From Flagellimonas sp. CMM7 (lineage in GTDB: Bacteria > Bacteroidota > Bacteroidia > Flavobacteriales > Flavobacteriaceae), in contig NZ_CP090003.1 of assembly GCF_021390195.1 (NCBI RefSeq), forward strand, positions 2,687,501 through 2,751,500: a stretch of 64,000 bases of DNA. The letters are read 5' to 3'. How positions within the stretch are numbered: the stretch's first letter is position 1; each line of letters starts with the position of its first letter. Of the stretch, positions 19,483 through 27,656 are shown one piece after another. Under the pieces are notes generated by a model. The model was not told the origin of the DNA and did no database searches. It saw only the letters and a list, made by a program, of their open reading frames with translations. The position numbers and the translations under genes are program-made.

Positions 19483-20364
19483 ATGAAAAAAATAAGAACA
19501 TACATATTATTCGCTATAGGGTTGATGACAGCTGTTTCCTGTTCGGAGGAAAAAATAGTGGATGACGTACAAGCAACAGTGGCGCGTGGTTTAGTATTAA
19601 GGACAGTAACCACTTTAGGGGATAATTTTAATATTTTGGACACAAGTTCAGTGTGGGGAAGGACTTTGGAAGCACAAGACGCTGAAGGTGGTGCCCTACT
19701 TTCGGAAATAAGAGTCTTTGTAACATTTGTTGACAATACCATAGAGGATGGTGACCCTGATTTAAGTACAGATGAAGCTTCTCTGCCAACTGTATCAGCT
19801 TCTAGCTTTACTGAAGGACCATTTGGATTTCCAAGAGGAGACGTGAGTGCGACTTATTCGGAAGCAATTGCTGCTACTGGTATAGATTTTGACGACATTG
19901 ATGGAGGGGATGCTTTTAATTTTAGATTAGAAGCGGTACTTACAGATGGTCGTGTATTTACTAACAACGCTGCAGGTACAGTAGCTAATGGGTCATTTTT
20001 TAGCTCCCCATTTGCATATACTTCTCCTGTAGTTTGTCCGCCAACAGTTCCTACAGCAGGTGATTGGATAATAAATTTTCAAGATTCCTTTGGAGATGGT
20101 TGGAACAACGCAGCTTTTAGAGTTAGTATTGATGGCACCGAAACTGACTATACCTTAGCCAATGGTTTTGATGGTTCAGAGACATTTGTGGTTCCTGGCA
20201 GTGCACAGGTAATCTCTGTCATTTTTATATCAGGTGATTTTGACGGTGAAGTGACCGGACAGGTTATTTCGGCCAATGGAAATACAGTGGTAGATATTGA
20301 TGGCGTTAATGGGACTATAACAGCAGAGGCAGAACTCATTGATTATTGTTTAAATAATCTATAG
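19483..20364 (+). CDS. Lipoprotein of unknown function, third gene of the SusCD locus
   Basis: 293 residues from the ATG at 19483. An in-frame ATG at 19462 adds 7 residues, but the signal peptide fits the inner start. It is a lipoprotein: MKKIRTYILF start and SC at 19-20. Two parts can be seen: an N-terminal acidic beta-rich domain (about 20-180) and a C-terminal beta-sandwich-like module opening with WIINFQDSFGDGWNNAAF, a DxFGDGW pattern met in many secreted Bacteroidota proteins. It occupies the SusE/SusF position behind susD, so a surface ligand-binding or accessory role is plausible but inferred. A terminator follows. Confidence 0.8.
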   Translation: MKKIRTYILFAIGLMTAVSCSEEKIVDDVQATVARGLVLRTVTTLGDNFNILDTSSVWGRTLEAQDAEGGALLSEIRVFVTFVDNTIEDGDPDLSTDEASLPTVSASSFTEGPFGFPRGDVSATYSEAIAATGIDFDDIDGGDAFNFRLEAVLTDGRVFTNNAAGTVANGSFFSSPFAYTSPVVCPPTVPTAGDWIINFQDSFGDGWNNAAFRVSIDGTETDYTLANGFDGSETFVVPGSAQVISVIFISGDFDGEVTGQVISANGNTVVDIDGVNGTITAEAELIDYCLNNL

Positions 20365-20390
20365 TTTAATTATATTATTTATTATAAATG

Positions 20391-20416
20391 GGGTCGTTCC
20401 AGAACGACCCTTTTTT
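20391..20416 (+). terminator. Rho-independent terminator ending the SusCD operon
   Basis: GGGTCGTT (20391-20398) pairs with AACGACCC (20403-20410) around CCAG, followed by six T. Located 27 bp behind the lipoprotein stop. Confidence 0.85.
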
Positions 20417-20465
20417 ATTATGCAAAAAACTGTGTTGAGTCCTATCTTTTTATTTGCTTTGCGGT

Positions 20466-20876
20466 ATGATTGCCACAATTTGTAGAAAAGCACATTTTAA
20501 TGCAGCGCATAGACTGCATAATCCTAATTGGAGCGATGAAAAAAATGTTGAGGTTTTTGGTAAATGCAATAGCCCTAACTATCATGGTCATAATTTTGAT
20601 TTGGAAGTAAGAATTAGGGGAGAGGTAAATCCAGATACAGGTTTTGTAATGGATTTAGCGGTTTTAGGCACCCTGGTCAAAGAAGAAATTGAAGACAGGT
20701 TTGATCATAAGAATCTAAATGAAGATTGTCCAGAGTTTGCTGAGATACTGCCTACCACAGAATATTTTGTAAAGATTATTTACGATATTTTGAAACCGGA
20801 ACTGGAAAAAAATCAACTACTGCATATTACGCTTCATGAAACTCAAAAGAATTCTGCAGAGTATGGGGATTGGTGA
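20466..20876 (+). CDS. 6-pyruvoyl-tetrahydropterin synthase / QueD family protein
   Basis: Zinc enzyme acting on 7,8-dihydroneopterin triphosphate in tetrahydropterin or queuosine-precursor synthesis. 136 residues from the ATG at 20466; a TTG at 20454 would add four atypical residues. Zinc ligands are H15, H40 and H42. The Cys is C34 in CNSPNYHGH, the C-x5-HGH spacing of eukaryotic-type 6-pyruvoyl-tetrahydropterin synthase rather than the C-x3-HGH of E. coli QueD. The FDHKNLN and HET motifs are present. Which product it makes cannot be decided here. Stands alone between the SusCD locus and tRNA-Val(GAC). Confidence 0.88.
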   Translation: MIATICRKAHFNAAHRLHNPNWSDEKNVEVFGKCNSPNYHGHNFDLEVRIRGEVNPDTGFVMDLAVLGTLVKEEIEDRFDHKNLNEDCPEFAEILPTTEYFVKIIYDILKPELEKNQLLHITLHETQKNSAEYGDW

Positions 20877-20908
20877 CAATTTTACGATATTGCACTTCCT
20901 TTCTTAAA

Positions 20909-20983
20909 GGGATATTAGCTCAGTTGGTTTAGAGCGCTGCCTTGACAGGGCAGAGGTCACTGGTTCGAATCCAGTATATCCCA
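20909..20983 (+). tRNA. tRNA-Val (anticodon GAC)
   Basis: 75-nt cloverleaf: acceptor stem GGGATAT/ATATCCC with discriminator A, D arm GCTC...GAGC, anticodon stem CTGCC/GGCAG with loop TTGACAG (anticodon GAC), T arm ACTGG/CCAGT with TTCGAAT. CCA is not encoded. Second valine tRNA of the window. Confidence 0.96.
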
Positions 20984-20988
20984 CTTTT

Positions 20989-21360
20989 TCAGAGACTTAT
21001 AGTACAGGCCTGAGATTTTCCAAACCATTTCACCCTGTTTTTAGAAGCAAGATTATAAATAGTATCTCTTATGATTCTGGGAATAAATGCCAATAGGGCC
21101 GAAACCAATCGCCATTTGGGTATTTTAGAAATAATTTTTAAAAAACCATCAGAGTGTGTGTGTTTTCCATGCTCATCAAAAAGGATTACGGTTTCCAACT
21201 GATTTATTGAGAATCCATATTGCTGCAACAAGTTTTGGCCTTGTGGAGATTGAAAAGGCACAAATTGAAAAATGTCTTCAGGAGCAAATTTTAATAACCA
21301 CCCTACTACGCCATTACATAGGTTACATTCCCCGTCAAAAACAATTACACTTTTTTCCAT
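20989..21360 (-). CDS. DCC family thiol-disulfide oxidoreductase (DUF393)
   Basis: 123 residues with the family-defining DGECNLC start (C12, C15, a thioredoxin-like CxxC). Family members are predicted redox proteins with no settled substrate. Convergent with tRNA-Val(GAC), which ends 5 bp from its stop. Probably cytoplasmic; no signal peptide. Confidence 0.85.
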   Translation of the reverse strand: MEKSVIVFDGECNLCNGVVGWLLKFAPEDIFQFVPFQSPQGQNLLQQYGFSINQLETVILFDEHGKHTHSDGFLKIISKIPKWRLVSALLAFIPRIIRDTIYNLASKNRVKWFGKSQACTISL

Positions 21361-21469
21361 GATCTATTTGGTTTGTTGATTACTATGTCGCATAAAACAA
21401 AAGGACATTTCAAGAAACCTAGCAATAAATGCCTGATTTTATAAGTATTATGATTTATTTATGACTTTG

Positions 21470-22744
21470 TTATAGAAAATCAAGAACCCGTTCAAGTGCC
21501 ATTCCGCGAGATCCTTTAATCAGCAAGGTGCCTTTCTTTATAGAATTTTGAATTAGCTCTTTCTTTAAGTCATCAAACGTTTTGAATTTTTTGAAAGAAG
21601 TACTGGTTTTATAGAAATTTTCACCAACAAAGTACACATTCTTAAAGGCTATACTTTTTGCTAAATCTGCAATTGCTTGATGTTCCTTTTCTGCATCGAC
21701 GCCAAGTTCAAACATATCTCCAAGAATGAGAGTCTTGTCTTTTGCATCCATTAGTTTCAGGTTTTCCAGAGCCACAGTCATGCTTGATGGGTTAGCATTG
21801 TAAGCGTCAAGAATGATTTTGAATCCATTTTTATCAATAATCTGAGAACGATTGTTTTGCGGTTGATATGATTCTAATGCTATTTTAATTTCCTCAAGGG
21901 GAACATTGAAATATTTGCCCATCAAAATAGCTGCGCAGCAATTGGGAAAGTTGTATTTGCCAATGAGTTGTGTTTCTATCTTTTTGTCTTCAACCTCAAT
22001 AACCACAAATGGATTGGCTTCAATGAATTTTATATTGTAATAATCTGGACGTTCTGTACTGAATCCAAACTTTTTGATATAATGGCCTAGTTTATCTCGT
22101 TGTATATCATCATCAGCATTTAAAAAAGCGTGCTTATCATTGAAAATGAGATAATCATAAAGCTCGCTCTTTCCTTGGATTACGCCTTCCACACCTCCAA
22201 AGCCTTCTAAATGAGCTTTTCCAAAATTGGTGATGTAGCCATAATCGGGTTGGGCAATACTGCTTAAAAGTGCAATTTCTCTTTTATGGTTAGCTCCCAT
22301 TTCAACAATAGCTATTTCTGTATCCCTTTTAATGGACAAAAGTGTGAGTGGCACACCAATATGGTTGTTTAGGTTTCCTTTTGTTGCTATGGTGCTGTAT
22401 TTTCTTGAAAGAACCTCATTAATGAGTTCCTTGGTTGTTGTTTTACCATTACTACCCGTAAGAGAAATAACTTTAGCGGAGCAATGATTTCTATGAAATA
22501 TGGAAAGTTTTTGTAACGTCTCCAATACATTGTCAACTAGAAAACAATTCTCTACATCTTCATCTTGCTGTTCATCAACAATGGCATATGCTGCACCTTT
22601 TTTAAGTGCATCTTCAGCAAATTTATTGCCATTGAAATTTGGGCCTTTTAGTGCAAAGAACAGGCAGTTCTTGGTTATTTTTCTTGTGTCTGTGCAAATA
22701 ATTGGGTGCTCTAAAAAGAGCGCGTGAAGTTTTTCCAATCTCAT
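21470..22744 (-). CDS. murF: UDP-N-acetylmuramoyl-tripeptide--D-alanyl-D-alanine ligase
   Basis: Last cytoplasmic amino-acid ligation of peptidoglycan precursor synthesis: adds D-Ala-D-Ala to UDP-MurNAc-tripeptide using ATP. 424 residues in three domains. The ATP loop is SLTGSNGKTTTK near 96-107, the central-domain motif is GAN/EMGANHKREI near 150, and the C-terminal DAYNANPSSM near 290. It lies 63 bp downstream of gldJ on the same strand, with a terminator between them, as is common in flavobacteria. Confidence 0.95.
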   Translation of the reverse strand: MRLEKLHALFLEHPIICTDTRKITKNCLFFALKGPNFNGNKFAEDALKKGAAYAIVDEQQDEDVENCFLVDNVLETLQKLSIFHRNHCSAKVISLTGSNGKTTTKELINEVLSRKYSTIATKGNLNNHIGVPLTLLSIKRDTEIAIVEMGANHKREIALLSSIAQPDYGYITNFGKAHLEGFGGVEGVIQGKSELYDYLIFNDKHAFLNADDDIQRDKLGHYIKKFGFSTERPDYYNIKFIEANPFVVIEVEDKKIETQLIGKYNFPNCCAAILMGKYFNVPLEEIKIALESYQPQNNRSQIIDKNGFKIILDAYNANPSSMTVALENLKLMDAKDKTLILGDMFELGVDAEKEHQAIADLAKSIAFKNVYFVGENFYKTSTSFKKFKTFDDLKKELIQNSIKKGTLLIKGSRGMALERVLDFL

Positions 22745-22760
22745 AAATCGAAGATAAAAA

Positions 22761-22787
22761 AAAGCCCTGATTTTAGTCAGGGCTTTT
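22761..22787 (-). terminator. Rho-independent terminator behind gldJ
   Basis: Perfect 10-bp stem AAAGCCCTGA / TCAGGGCTTT with a 6-nt loop. On the minus strand it is followed by a run of T, 20 bp after the gldJ stop and before murF. Confidence 0.8.
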
Positions 22788-22807
22788 ATAAAATACTATT
22801 TAAAGTA

Positions 22808-24466
22808 TTATTTTGCTTTTTTGTGTCTTACGGTTTTATTCTTGGTTTTAGACTTAGAACCTACTCTGGACATTGCACATCTGAATCCAACATCGTCAGT
22901 TGCCATGTATTGGGGCAGGTATCTACGTTGAGCTGGATCTAACCAAAAAGCTCTGTCTCTCCAAGAGCCTCCCTTGTATACTCTTACTTCATCATTAATT
23001 AAAGATGTTCTGTAATTGGAAGTATCATACTGACGAAGGATTTTACCTGTGGAATCACGCTCCACTTTATGTTTTGGAGCATCGTACATTTTTCTGCTAT
23101 CAGATTCATCACTAAATCTTTCAAAAAACCTGGAAGAGCCTGGGTCACCATCACGGTATCCACGGTTGTCACTAGAAGAGAAATTAGTTCTTAAATAAGT
23201 TTCTTGCTCATCTACTGGTACTTCTTTAATTTCTCCAGGAAGATTCAATGCTACAATTTTACCGTTTGGTAATGTATCATATACAATTTCATCTTTAAGA
23301 ATTTCAACTTTCCCGTCTTCGCCAATGGCTTTCTTTAAGAAAATATTTCCACGGTAATAGTTAAAGTCACTTATTTCATCATCCACAATTGGACGATATA
23401 CATCGGCAACCCATTCGGATACGTTACCGGCCATTTCATAAAGTCCAAAATCGTTTGGTTTGTATGATTTTACTTGTGCTGTAATATCAGCTCCATCATC
23501 TGACCATCCTGCTATTCCGCCATAATCACCTTTGGCTTGTTTAAAGTTGGCCAACTGATCACCACGACCTACGCGCTGTCCATTTCTGGTATAATCACCT
23601 TCCCATGGATATTTCTTTCTACCTCTGTAGTTGTTATATTCTCTAGATCCAATAAGGGCTTGGGCCGCATATTCCCACTCAGTTTCCGTAGGAAGCCTAT
23701 ATTCTGGCATTATGATGCCACTACTTCTTTTGGCAAATGAATTAATTGAATCTTTTTTCTGCTTTCCTTGTAGTGAATCTATTTGACCTTCATAAACTGA
23801 TTCAGGGTTATTCAAATAAGCTTCTGTGCTAAAGGTTCCTCCAATTTCTCCATTCAACACTTTGTATTTTGCGTCTTGAGCCAAGAAACCTTCTTTTTCA
23901 AGCATGGCCTCATTAACTCTATCTGTTCTCCATTCCGCATATTGAGAAGCTTGAACCCAATTTACACCAACCACTGGATATTCAGCATATGCAGGGTGTC
24001 TTAAATAGTTATTGGTCATGGTTTCATTAAAACCTAATCTGTTTCTCCATACTAAAGTATCTGGCAAAGCTCCGCTATAAATATTTTTATAGTTAGGGTT
24101 TTCCGGAGGATATACTGATTTAAGGTAATCCAAGTACTCTAAATACATTACATTGGTTACCTCGGTCTCATCCATGTAGAATGACTGAACATGTTGTTGC
24201 GTGGGAGTATTGTTCCAATCGTGCATGATATCATCTTGAACTTTACCTTTGGTAAATGTTCCACCTTCAATGAATACAGTTCCTGGGGGAGTTACTTGCT
24301 CCTTAAAATCAGAATTGTATTGAAATCCACCTTCTTTGGCATTTATTTTCCATCCTGTGGCTCTAGAAACATTCTTGGAAGAAGAGGATGAGGAATTTTT
24401 ACAACTAGAAAAACTTCCCACTATAACAGCGCAAGAAAGTACAACTTTGATAAAGTGTTTTTTCAT
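22808..24466 (-). CDS. gldJ: Gliding motility lipoprotein GldJ
   Basis: Lipoprotein of the gliding/type IX secretion apparatus. In Flavobacterium johnsoniae GldJ is required for gliding and stabilises GldK. 552 residues: lipoprotein signal ending SFSSC (C22), then a Ser-rich linker. A formylglycine-generating-enzyme/sulfatase-modifying-factor-like fold follows from about 55 to 540 (FIEGGTFTKG, YRLPTETEWEYAA, NVSEWVADVYRP, VYKGGSWRDRAFW). The C-terminal tail is basic. It is divergent from porV, so two secretion/motility genes share one 394-bp intergenic region. Confidence 0.96.
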   Translation of the reverse strand: MKKHFIKVVLSCAVIVGSFSSCKNSSSSSSKNVSRATGWKINAKEGGFQYNSDFKEQVTPPGTVFIEGGTFTKGKVQDDIMHDWNNTPTQQHVQSFYMDETEVTNVMYLEYLDYLKSVYPPENPNYKNIYSGALPDTLVWRNRLGFNETMTNNYLRHPAYAEYPVVGVNWVQASQYAEWRTDRVNEAMLEKEGFLAQDAKYKVLNGEIGGTFSTEAYLNNPESVYEGQIDSLQGKQKKDSINSFAKRSSGIIMPEYRLPTETEWEYAAQALIGSREYNNYRGRKKYPWEGDYTRNGQRVGRGDQLANFKQAKGDYGGIAGWSDDGADITAQVKSYKPNDFGLYEMAGNVSEWVADVYRPIVDDEISDFNYYRGNIFLKKAIGEDGKVEILKDEIVYDTLPNGKIVALNLPGEIKEVPVDEQETYLRTNFSSSDNRGYRDGDPGSSRFFERFSDESDSRKMYDAPKHKVERDSTGKILRQYDTSNYRTSLINDEVRVYKGGSWRDRAFWLDPAQRRYLPQYMATDDVGFRCAMSRVGSKSKTKNKTVRHKKAK

Positions 24467-24860
24467 AATTTGGGCTTGAGTACTTTAAAACCTAGGGTTT
24501 CATCCCTAGCTACTTTAACTTGATTTGATTTATTAAAATCTTTGTATTGGCAATAAAACGATGTTTTAACCATAATATTTTGTGCTTGCAAAATAATTAT
24601 GACAACTATCTAACAAACACTTGCTACGATTTAAACGCTATAGGTTTAAAAATAGTATGAATTGATTAGGGTTTTAACGGTTTAATCTTTCAGGTTAGGG
24701 TCCAATTTGCCTAGGAACATGAATGTCATCTTAAAGGTTGGTTAAAAAAAAAGGTGTTAATCACAAGAATTTTTGGAAATGTTCGTTTACATGTAATACG
24801 TCTAAGGGTATTCTATACTTTTTAGATGCTCTGAACCTTAACATTTACTAAACGCTAAAA
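24467..24860. other. Divergent intergenic region gldJ/porV
   Basis: No gene seen. It must hold promoters for gldJ (minus) and porV (plus). The only -7-like candidate noted is TACTTTTT near 24815 for porV (one mismatch to TAnnTTTG). No long inverted repeat was found. Confidence 0.5.
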
Positions 24861-26006
24861 ATGAAAAAGTTACTGATATTGGCAGTGTTACTTGTCATAG
24901 TCCCGCAGATAAGTGCACAACAAGAAAGAGTAATTACAACAGCTGTCCCATTCTTGACTATTGCTGCAGATGCAAGAGCTTCTGGTATGGGGGACATGGG
25001 TGTTGCAACTTCTGTTGACGCATTCTCTCAACAATGGAATCCAGCAAAATTTGCTTTCGCAAACCAAAAAATGGGGATTGGAGTAAGTTATACGCCATAT
25101 TTGGAAAGTATTGTGAATGATGTTTCCCTTTTAAACGCCAACTTTTATAACAAGGTCAATGATCGTAGTGCGTTTGCTGTAAGCATTCGTTATTTCGGTT
25201 TGGGAGAAATAGAACTTCGTCAGACAATAGATGAGGATGCTACCTTGGTAAAACCTAATGAATTTGCTATAGATGGATCTTATTCCTTAAAACTTAGCCA
25301 AACATTTTCTATGGCCGTTGGTGGACGATTTATCAGCTCAAACCTTAGATTTCAAGATGGAACGCAAGATTCCCAAGCTGCCAATGCTTTTGCTGTGGAC
25401 ATTGCAGGTTTTTTCCGTTCAAGAGAAATAGCCTATAACAGTTTTGATGGCCGTTGGAGAGCAGGATTTAACATCTCTAATCTAGGTGGAAAAATCCAAT
25501 ATGATGCTGGTGGTCAAGAAAACTTTTTGCCTACAAATTTAAAATTTGGAGCTGGTTTTGATTTTATACTAGATCAAGACAATGTATTGGGACTTACTTC
25601 TGAATTCAATAAACTTTTGGTGCCGACACCAAGGGATTTTACAGGAGATGGCTTAATCACTGCAGAGGACAACAACGAATACCAACAAATAGGTTTCTTA
25701 AGCGGAGCTTTTGAATCGTTGGGGGATGCTCCTGATGGTTTTGGAGAAGAGTTAAAAGAAGTTACCTGGGCATTAGGAGCAGAATATAGATACCAAGAAG
25801 CATTTATGTTGCGTGCTGGATACTTTAATGAAAATGAGGAAAAAGGCGCAAGACAGTTCTTTACTTTAGGTGCTGGTTTTAAGTTTAAGGCAGCTCAGAT
25901 AGACCTTTCTTATTTATTCTCTACTTCTCAGGTTAGGAATCCTTTAGAAAACACATTACGATTCTCACTTACCTTTAATTTTGGTGAGGAGTATGTAAAT
26001 GATTAA
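24861..26006 (+). CDS. porV: Type IX secretion outer membrane protein PorV (LptO)
   Basis: Outer-membrane protein of the FadL-like barrel class that receives proteins with type A sorting domains from the translocon and shuttles them to the attachment complex. 381 residues. Signal peptide about 1-19 (ending ISAQ). Family signature AVPFLTIAADARASGMGDMGVATS near 28-51 and the terminal strand LRFSLTFNFGEEYVND. Monocistronic, with a strong terminator behind it. It would handle the sorting-domain protein at the start of this window. Confidence 0.95.
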   Translation: MKKLLILAVLLVIVPQISAQQERVITTAVPFLTIAADARASGMGDMGVATSVDAFSQQWNPAKFAFANQKMGIGVSYTPYLESIVNDVSLLNANFYNKVNDRSAFAVSIRYFGLGEIELRQTIDEDATLVKPNEFAIDGSYSLKLSQTFSMAVGGRFISSNLRFQDGTQDSQAANAFAVDIAGFFRSREIAYNSFDGRWRAGFNISNLGGKIQYDAGGQENFLPTNLKFGAGFDFILDQDNVLGLTSEFNKLLVPTPRDFTGDGLITAEDNNEYQQIGFLSGAFESLGDAPDGFGEELKEVTWALGAEYRYQEAFMLRAGYFNENEEKGARQFFTLGAGFKFKAAQIDLSYLFSTSQVRNPLENTLRFSLTFNFGEEYVND

Positions 26007-26022
26007 GAAAGACAATAAAATT

Positions 26023-26060
26023 ATAAGAAAACCTGTCCATCGACAGGTTTTCTTATTTTT
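26023..26060 (+). terminator. Rho-independent terminator of porV
   Basis: Perfect 15-bp stem: ATAAGAAAACCTGTC (26023-26037) and its complement (26042-26056) around CATC, followed by T4. The right arm also contains the -7 element of cdd. Confidence 0.88.
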
Positions 26061-26061
26061 G
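26054..26061 (+). promoter_or_regulatory. Candidate -7 element of cdd
   Basis: TATTTTTG, exact TAnnTTTG match, 19 bp before the cdd ATG. It overlaps the end of the porV terminator hairpin. No clear -33 element. Confidence 0.4.
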
Positions 26062-26080
26062 GTCAATACCTAACAACAGA

Positions 26081-26572
26081 ATGAAGAAACAACATATTGG
26101 TTTTGAGCTTTCCGTTTACAATAGGGAAGAAGATCTGTCACAAAACGAACAGAAATTGTTAAGTGATGCAGAACATGCTAGAGAAAATGCATACGCGCCT
26201 TACTCCAATTTTAAGGTAGGTGCTGCGGTTTTACTGGAAAATGGAGAAACGGTCATTGGTAACAATCAAGAAAATTCATCATACCCTTCTGGACTTTGCG
26301 CAGAACGCGTAGCCATATTTCAGGCGGGAGCAAAATACCCAGGTATTTCCATCAAATCTATAGCCATTAGCGCAACCTCAAAAGATTATGTGGTCGATTC
26401 TCCGGCTGGCCCATGCGGTAATTGTAGACAATCGATAATAGAGTATGAGCAGAAACAAAAGTCACCTATTTCCATATTGCTTAGGGGCGAAATAGGGGCT
26501 ATTTATAAATGTGATTCCATAGCTGACATTTTACCTTTGGCATTTAGTAGTTCATTTTTGAGCGATTCTTAA
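26081..26572 (+). CDS. cdd: Cytidine deaminase
   Basis: Zinc enzyme converting cytidine/deoxycytidine to uridine/deoxyuridine in pyrimidine salvage. 163 residues. Catalytic C73-A-E75 (GLCAERVAIF) and the zinc pair C112-GN-C115 (PCGNCRQ) are intact, as is the substrate stretch YAPYSNFKVGAA. The C-terminus is of the short homotetramer type. 81 bp separate it from pdhA. Confidence 0.95.
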   Translation: MKKQHIGFELSVYNREEDLSQNEQKLLSDAEHARENAYAPYSNFKVGAAVLLENGETVIGNNQENSSYPSGLCAERVAIFQAGAKYPGISIKSIAISATSKDYVVDSPAGPCGNCRQSIIEYEQKQKSPISILLRGEIGAIYKCDSIADILPLAFSSSFLSDS

Positions 26573-26603
26573 ACCAAATCTTTTTACAAAACAGATATAT
26601 ATG

Positions 26604-26611
26604 TATTTTTG
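26604..26611 (+). promoter_or_regulatory. Candidate -7 element of pdhA-pdhC
   Basis: TATTTTTG, exact match, 43 bp upstream of the chosen pdhA ATG at 26654. It would leave the upstream TTG-type start at 26609 inside the promoter, which supports the ATG. Confidence 0.4.
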
Positions 26612-26653
26612 CTTTTCTCCGACGCTGGAGAATTTCATATAATACAACCGTTG

Positions 26654-27652
26654 ATGAAAAAAATCACCAAAGAAGTTTACCTAAAATGGTATGAGGACAT
26701 GTTGTTCTGGAGAAAGTTCGAGGACAAGTTGGCCGCAGTATATATTCAACAAAAAGTTAGGGGTTTCCTTCACCTATATAATGGCCAAGAAGCAGTTTTG
26801 GCAGGTTCATTGCACGCAATGGATTTGACCAAGGATCGAATGATTACTGCATATAGAAATCATGTGCAACCAATTGGTATGGGTGTTGATCCAAAGCGTG
26901 TAATGGCCGAGCTTTTTGGAAAAGTAACGGGCACATCCAAAGGTATGGGGGGTTCCATGCATATTTTTTCCAAAGAACATCGTTTTTATGGAGGTCACGG
27001 TATAGTTGGTGGACAGATTCCTTTAGGCGCTGGATTGGCCTTTGCAGATAAATACTTTAAAAGAGATGCGGTAACACTCTGTTACATGGGTGATGGTGCA
27101 GTTCGTCAAGGTTCTTTGCATGAAGCTTTCAATTTGGCTATGCTATGGCAGTTGCCAGTAGTGTTTATTTGCGAAAACAATGGATATGCTATGGGAACTT
27201 CGGTAGCCCGTACATCTTATTCCACAGATATTTGGAAATTGGGACTTGGATATGAAATGCCCTGTGGTCCAGTCGACGGAATGGATCCTGCAATTGTCGC
27301 TAAAGAAGTGGATAAGGCCGTAGAGAGAGCGCGCACAGGTGGCGGACCTACTTTCTTAGAGATGAAGACGTATCGCTATCGTGGACATTCCATGTCTGAT
27401 GCACAACATTATCGTACCAAAGCAGAAGTAGAGGAGTACAAGAAAATAGATCCGATAAGCCAGGTCAAAGAAATTATTCTTGAAAAAGGACATGCGTCTG
27501 AGGATCAAATTAAAGAGATTGACAAAAGGGTTAAAGATTTGGTGGCAGAATGTGAGAAATTTGCGGAAGAATCAGATTTCCCTCCAGTACAGCAGATGTA
27601 TGATACCGTTTACGAACAAAAAGATTATCCATTTTTACAACATAAATTATAA
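26654..27652 (+). CDS. pdhA: Pyruvate dehydrogenase E1 component, alpha subunit
   Basis: Thiamine-diphosphate subunit that decarboxylates pyruvate for the PDH complex. 332 residues from the ATG at 26654 (MKKITKEVY); a longer frame from 26609 begins with an atypical stretch and overlaps the -7 element. The ThDP/Mg motif GDGAVRQG...ENNGYAMGTS spans about 145-180, and the phosphorylation-loop-like YRYRGHSMSD lies near 240. Followed 4 bp later by the E2 gene. The E1-beta gene is not adjacent. Confidence 0.94.
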   Translation: MKKITKEVYLKWYEDMLFWRKFEDKLAAVYIQQKVRGFLHLYNGQEAVLAGSLHAMDLTKDRMITAYRNHVQPIGMGVDPKRVMAELFGKVTGTSKGMGGSMHIFSKEHRFYGGHGIVGGQIPLGAGLAFADKYFKRDAVTLCYMGDGAVRQGSLHEAFNLAMLWQLPVVFICENNGYAMGTSVARTSYSTDIWKLGLGYEMPCGPVDGMDPAIVAKEVDKAVERARTGGGPTFLEMKTYRYRGHSMSDAQHYRTKAEVEEYKKIDPISQVKEIILEKGHASEDQIKEIDKRVKDLVAECEKFAEESDFPPVQQMYDTVYEQKDYPFLQHKL

Positions 27653-27656
27653 GTAG

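Noticed and set aside
13163..20983. Integrated element using the tRNA-Val genes as attachment sites
   Set aside because: The two tRNA 3' ends share only the universal GGTTCGAATCC core; no integrase and no third partial tRNA copy were seen.
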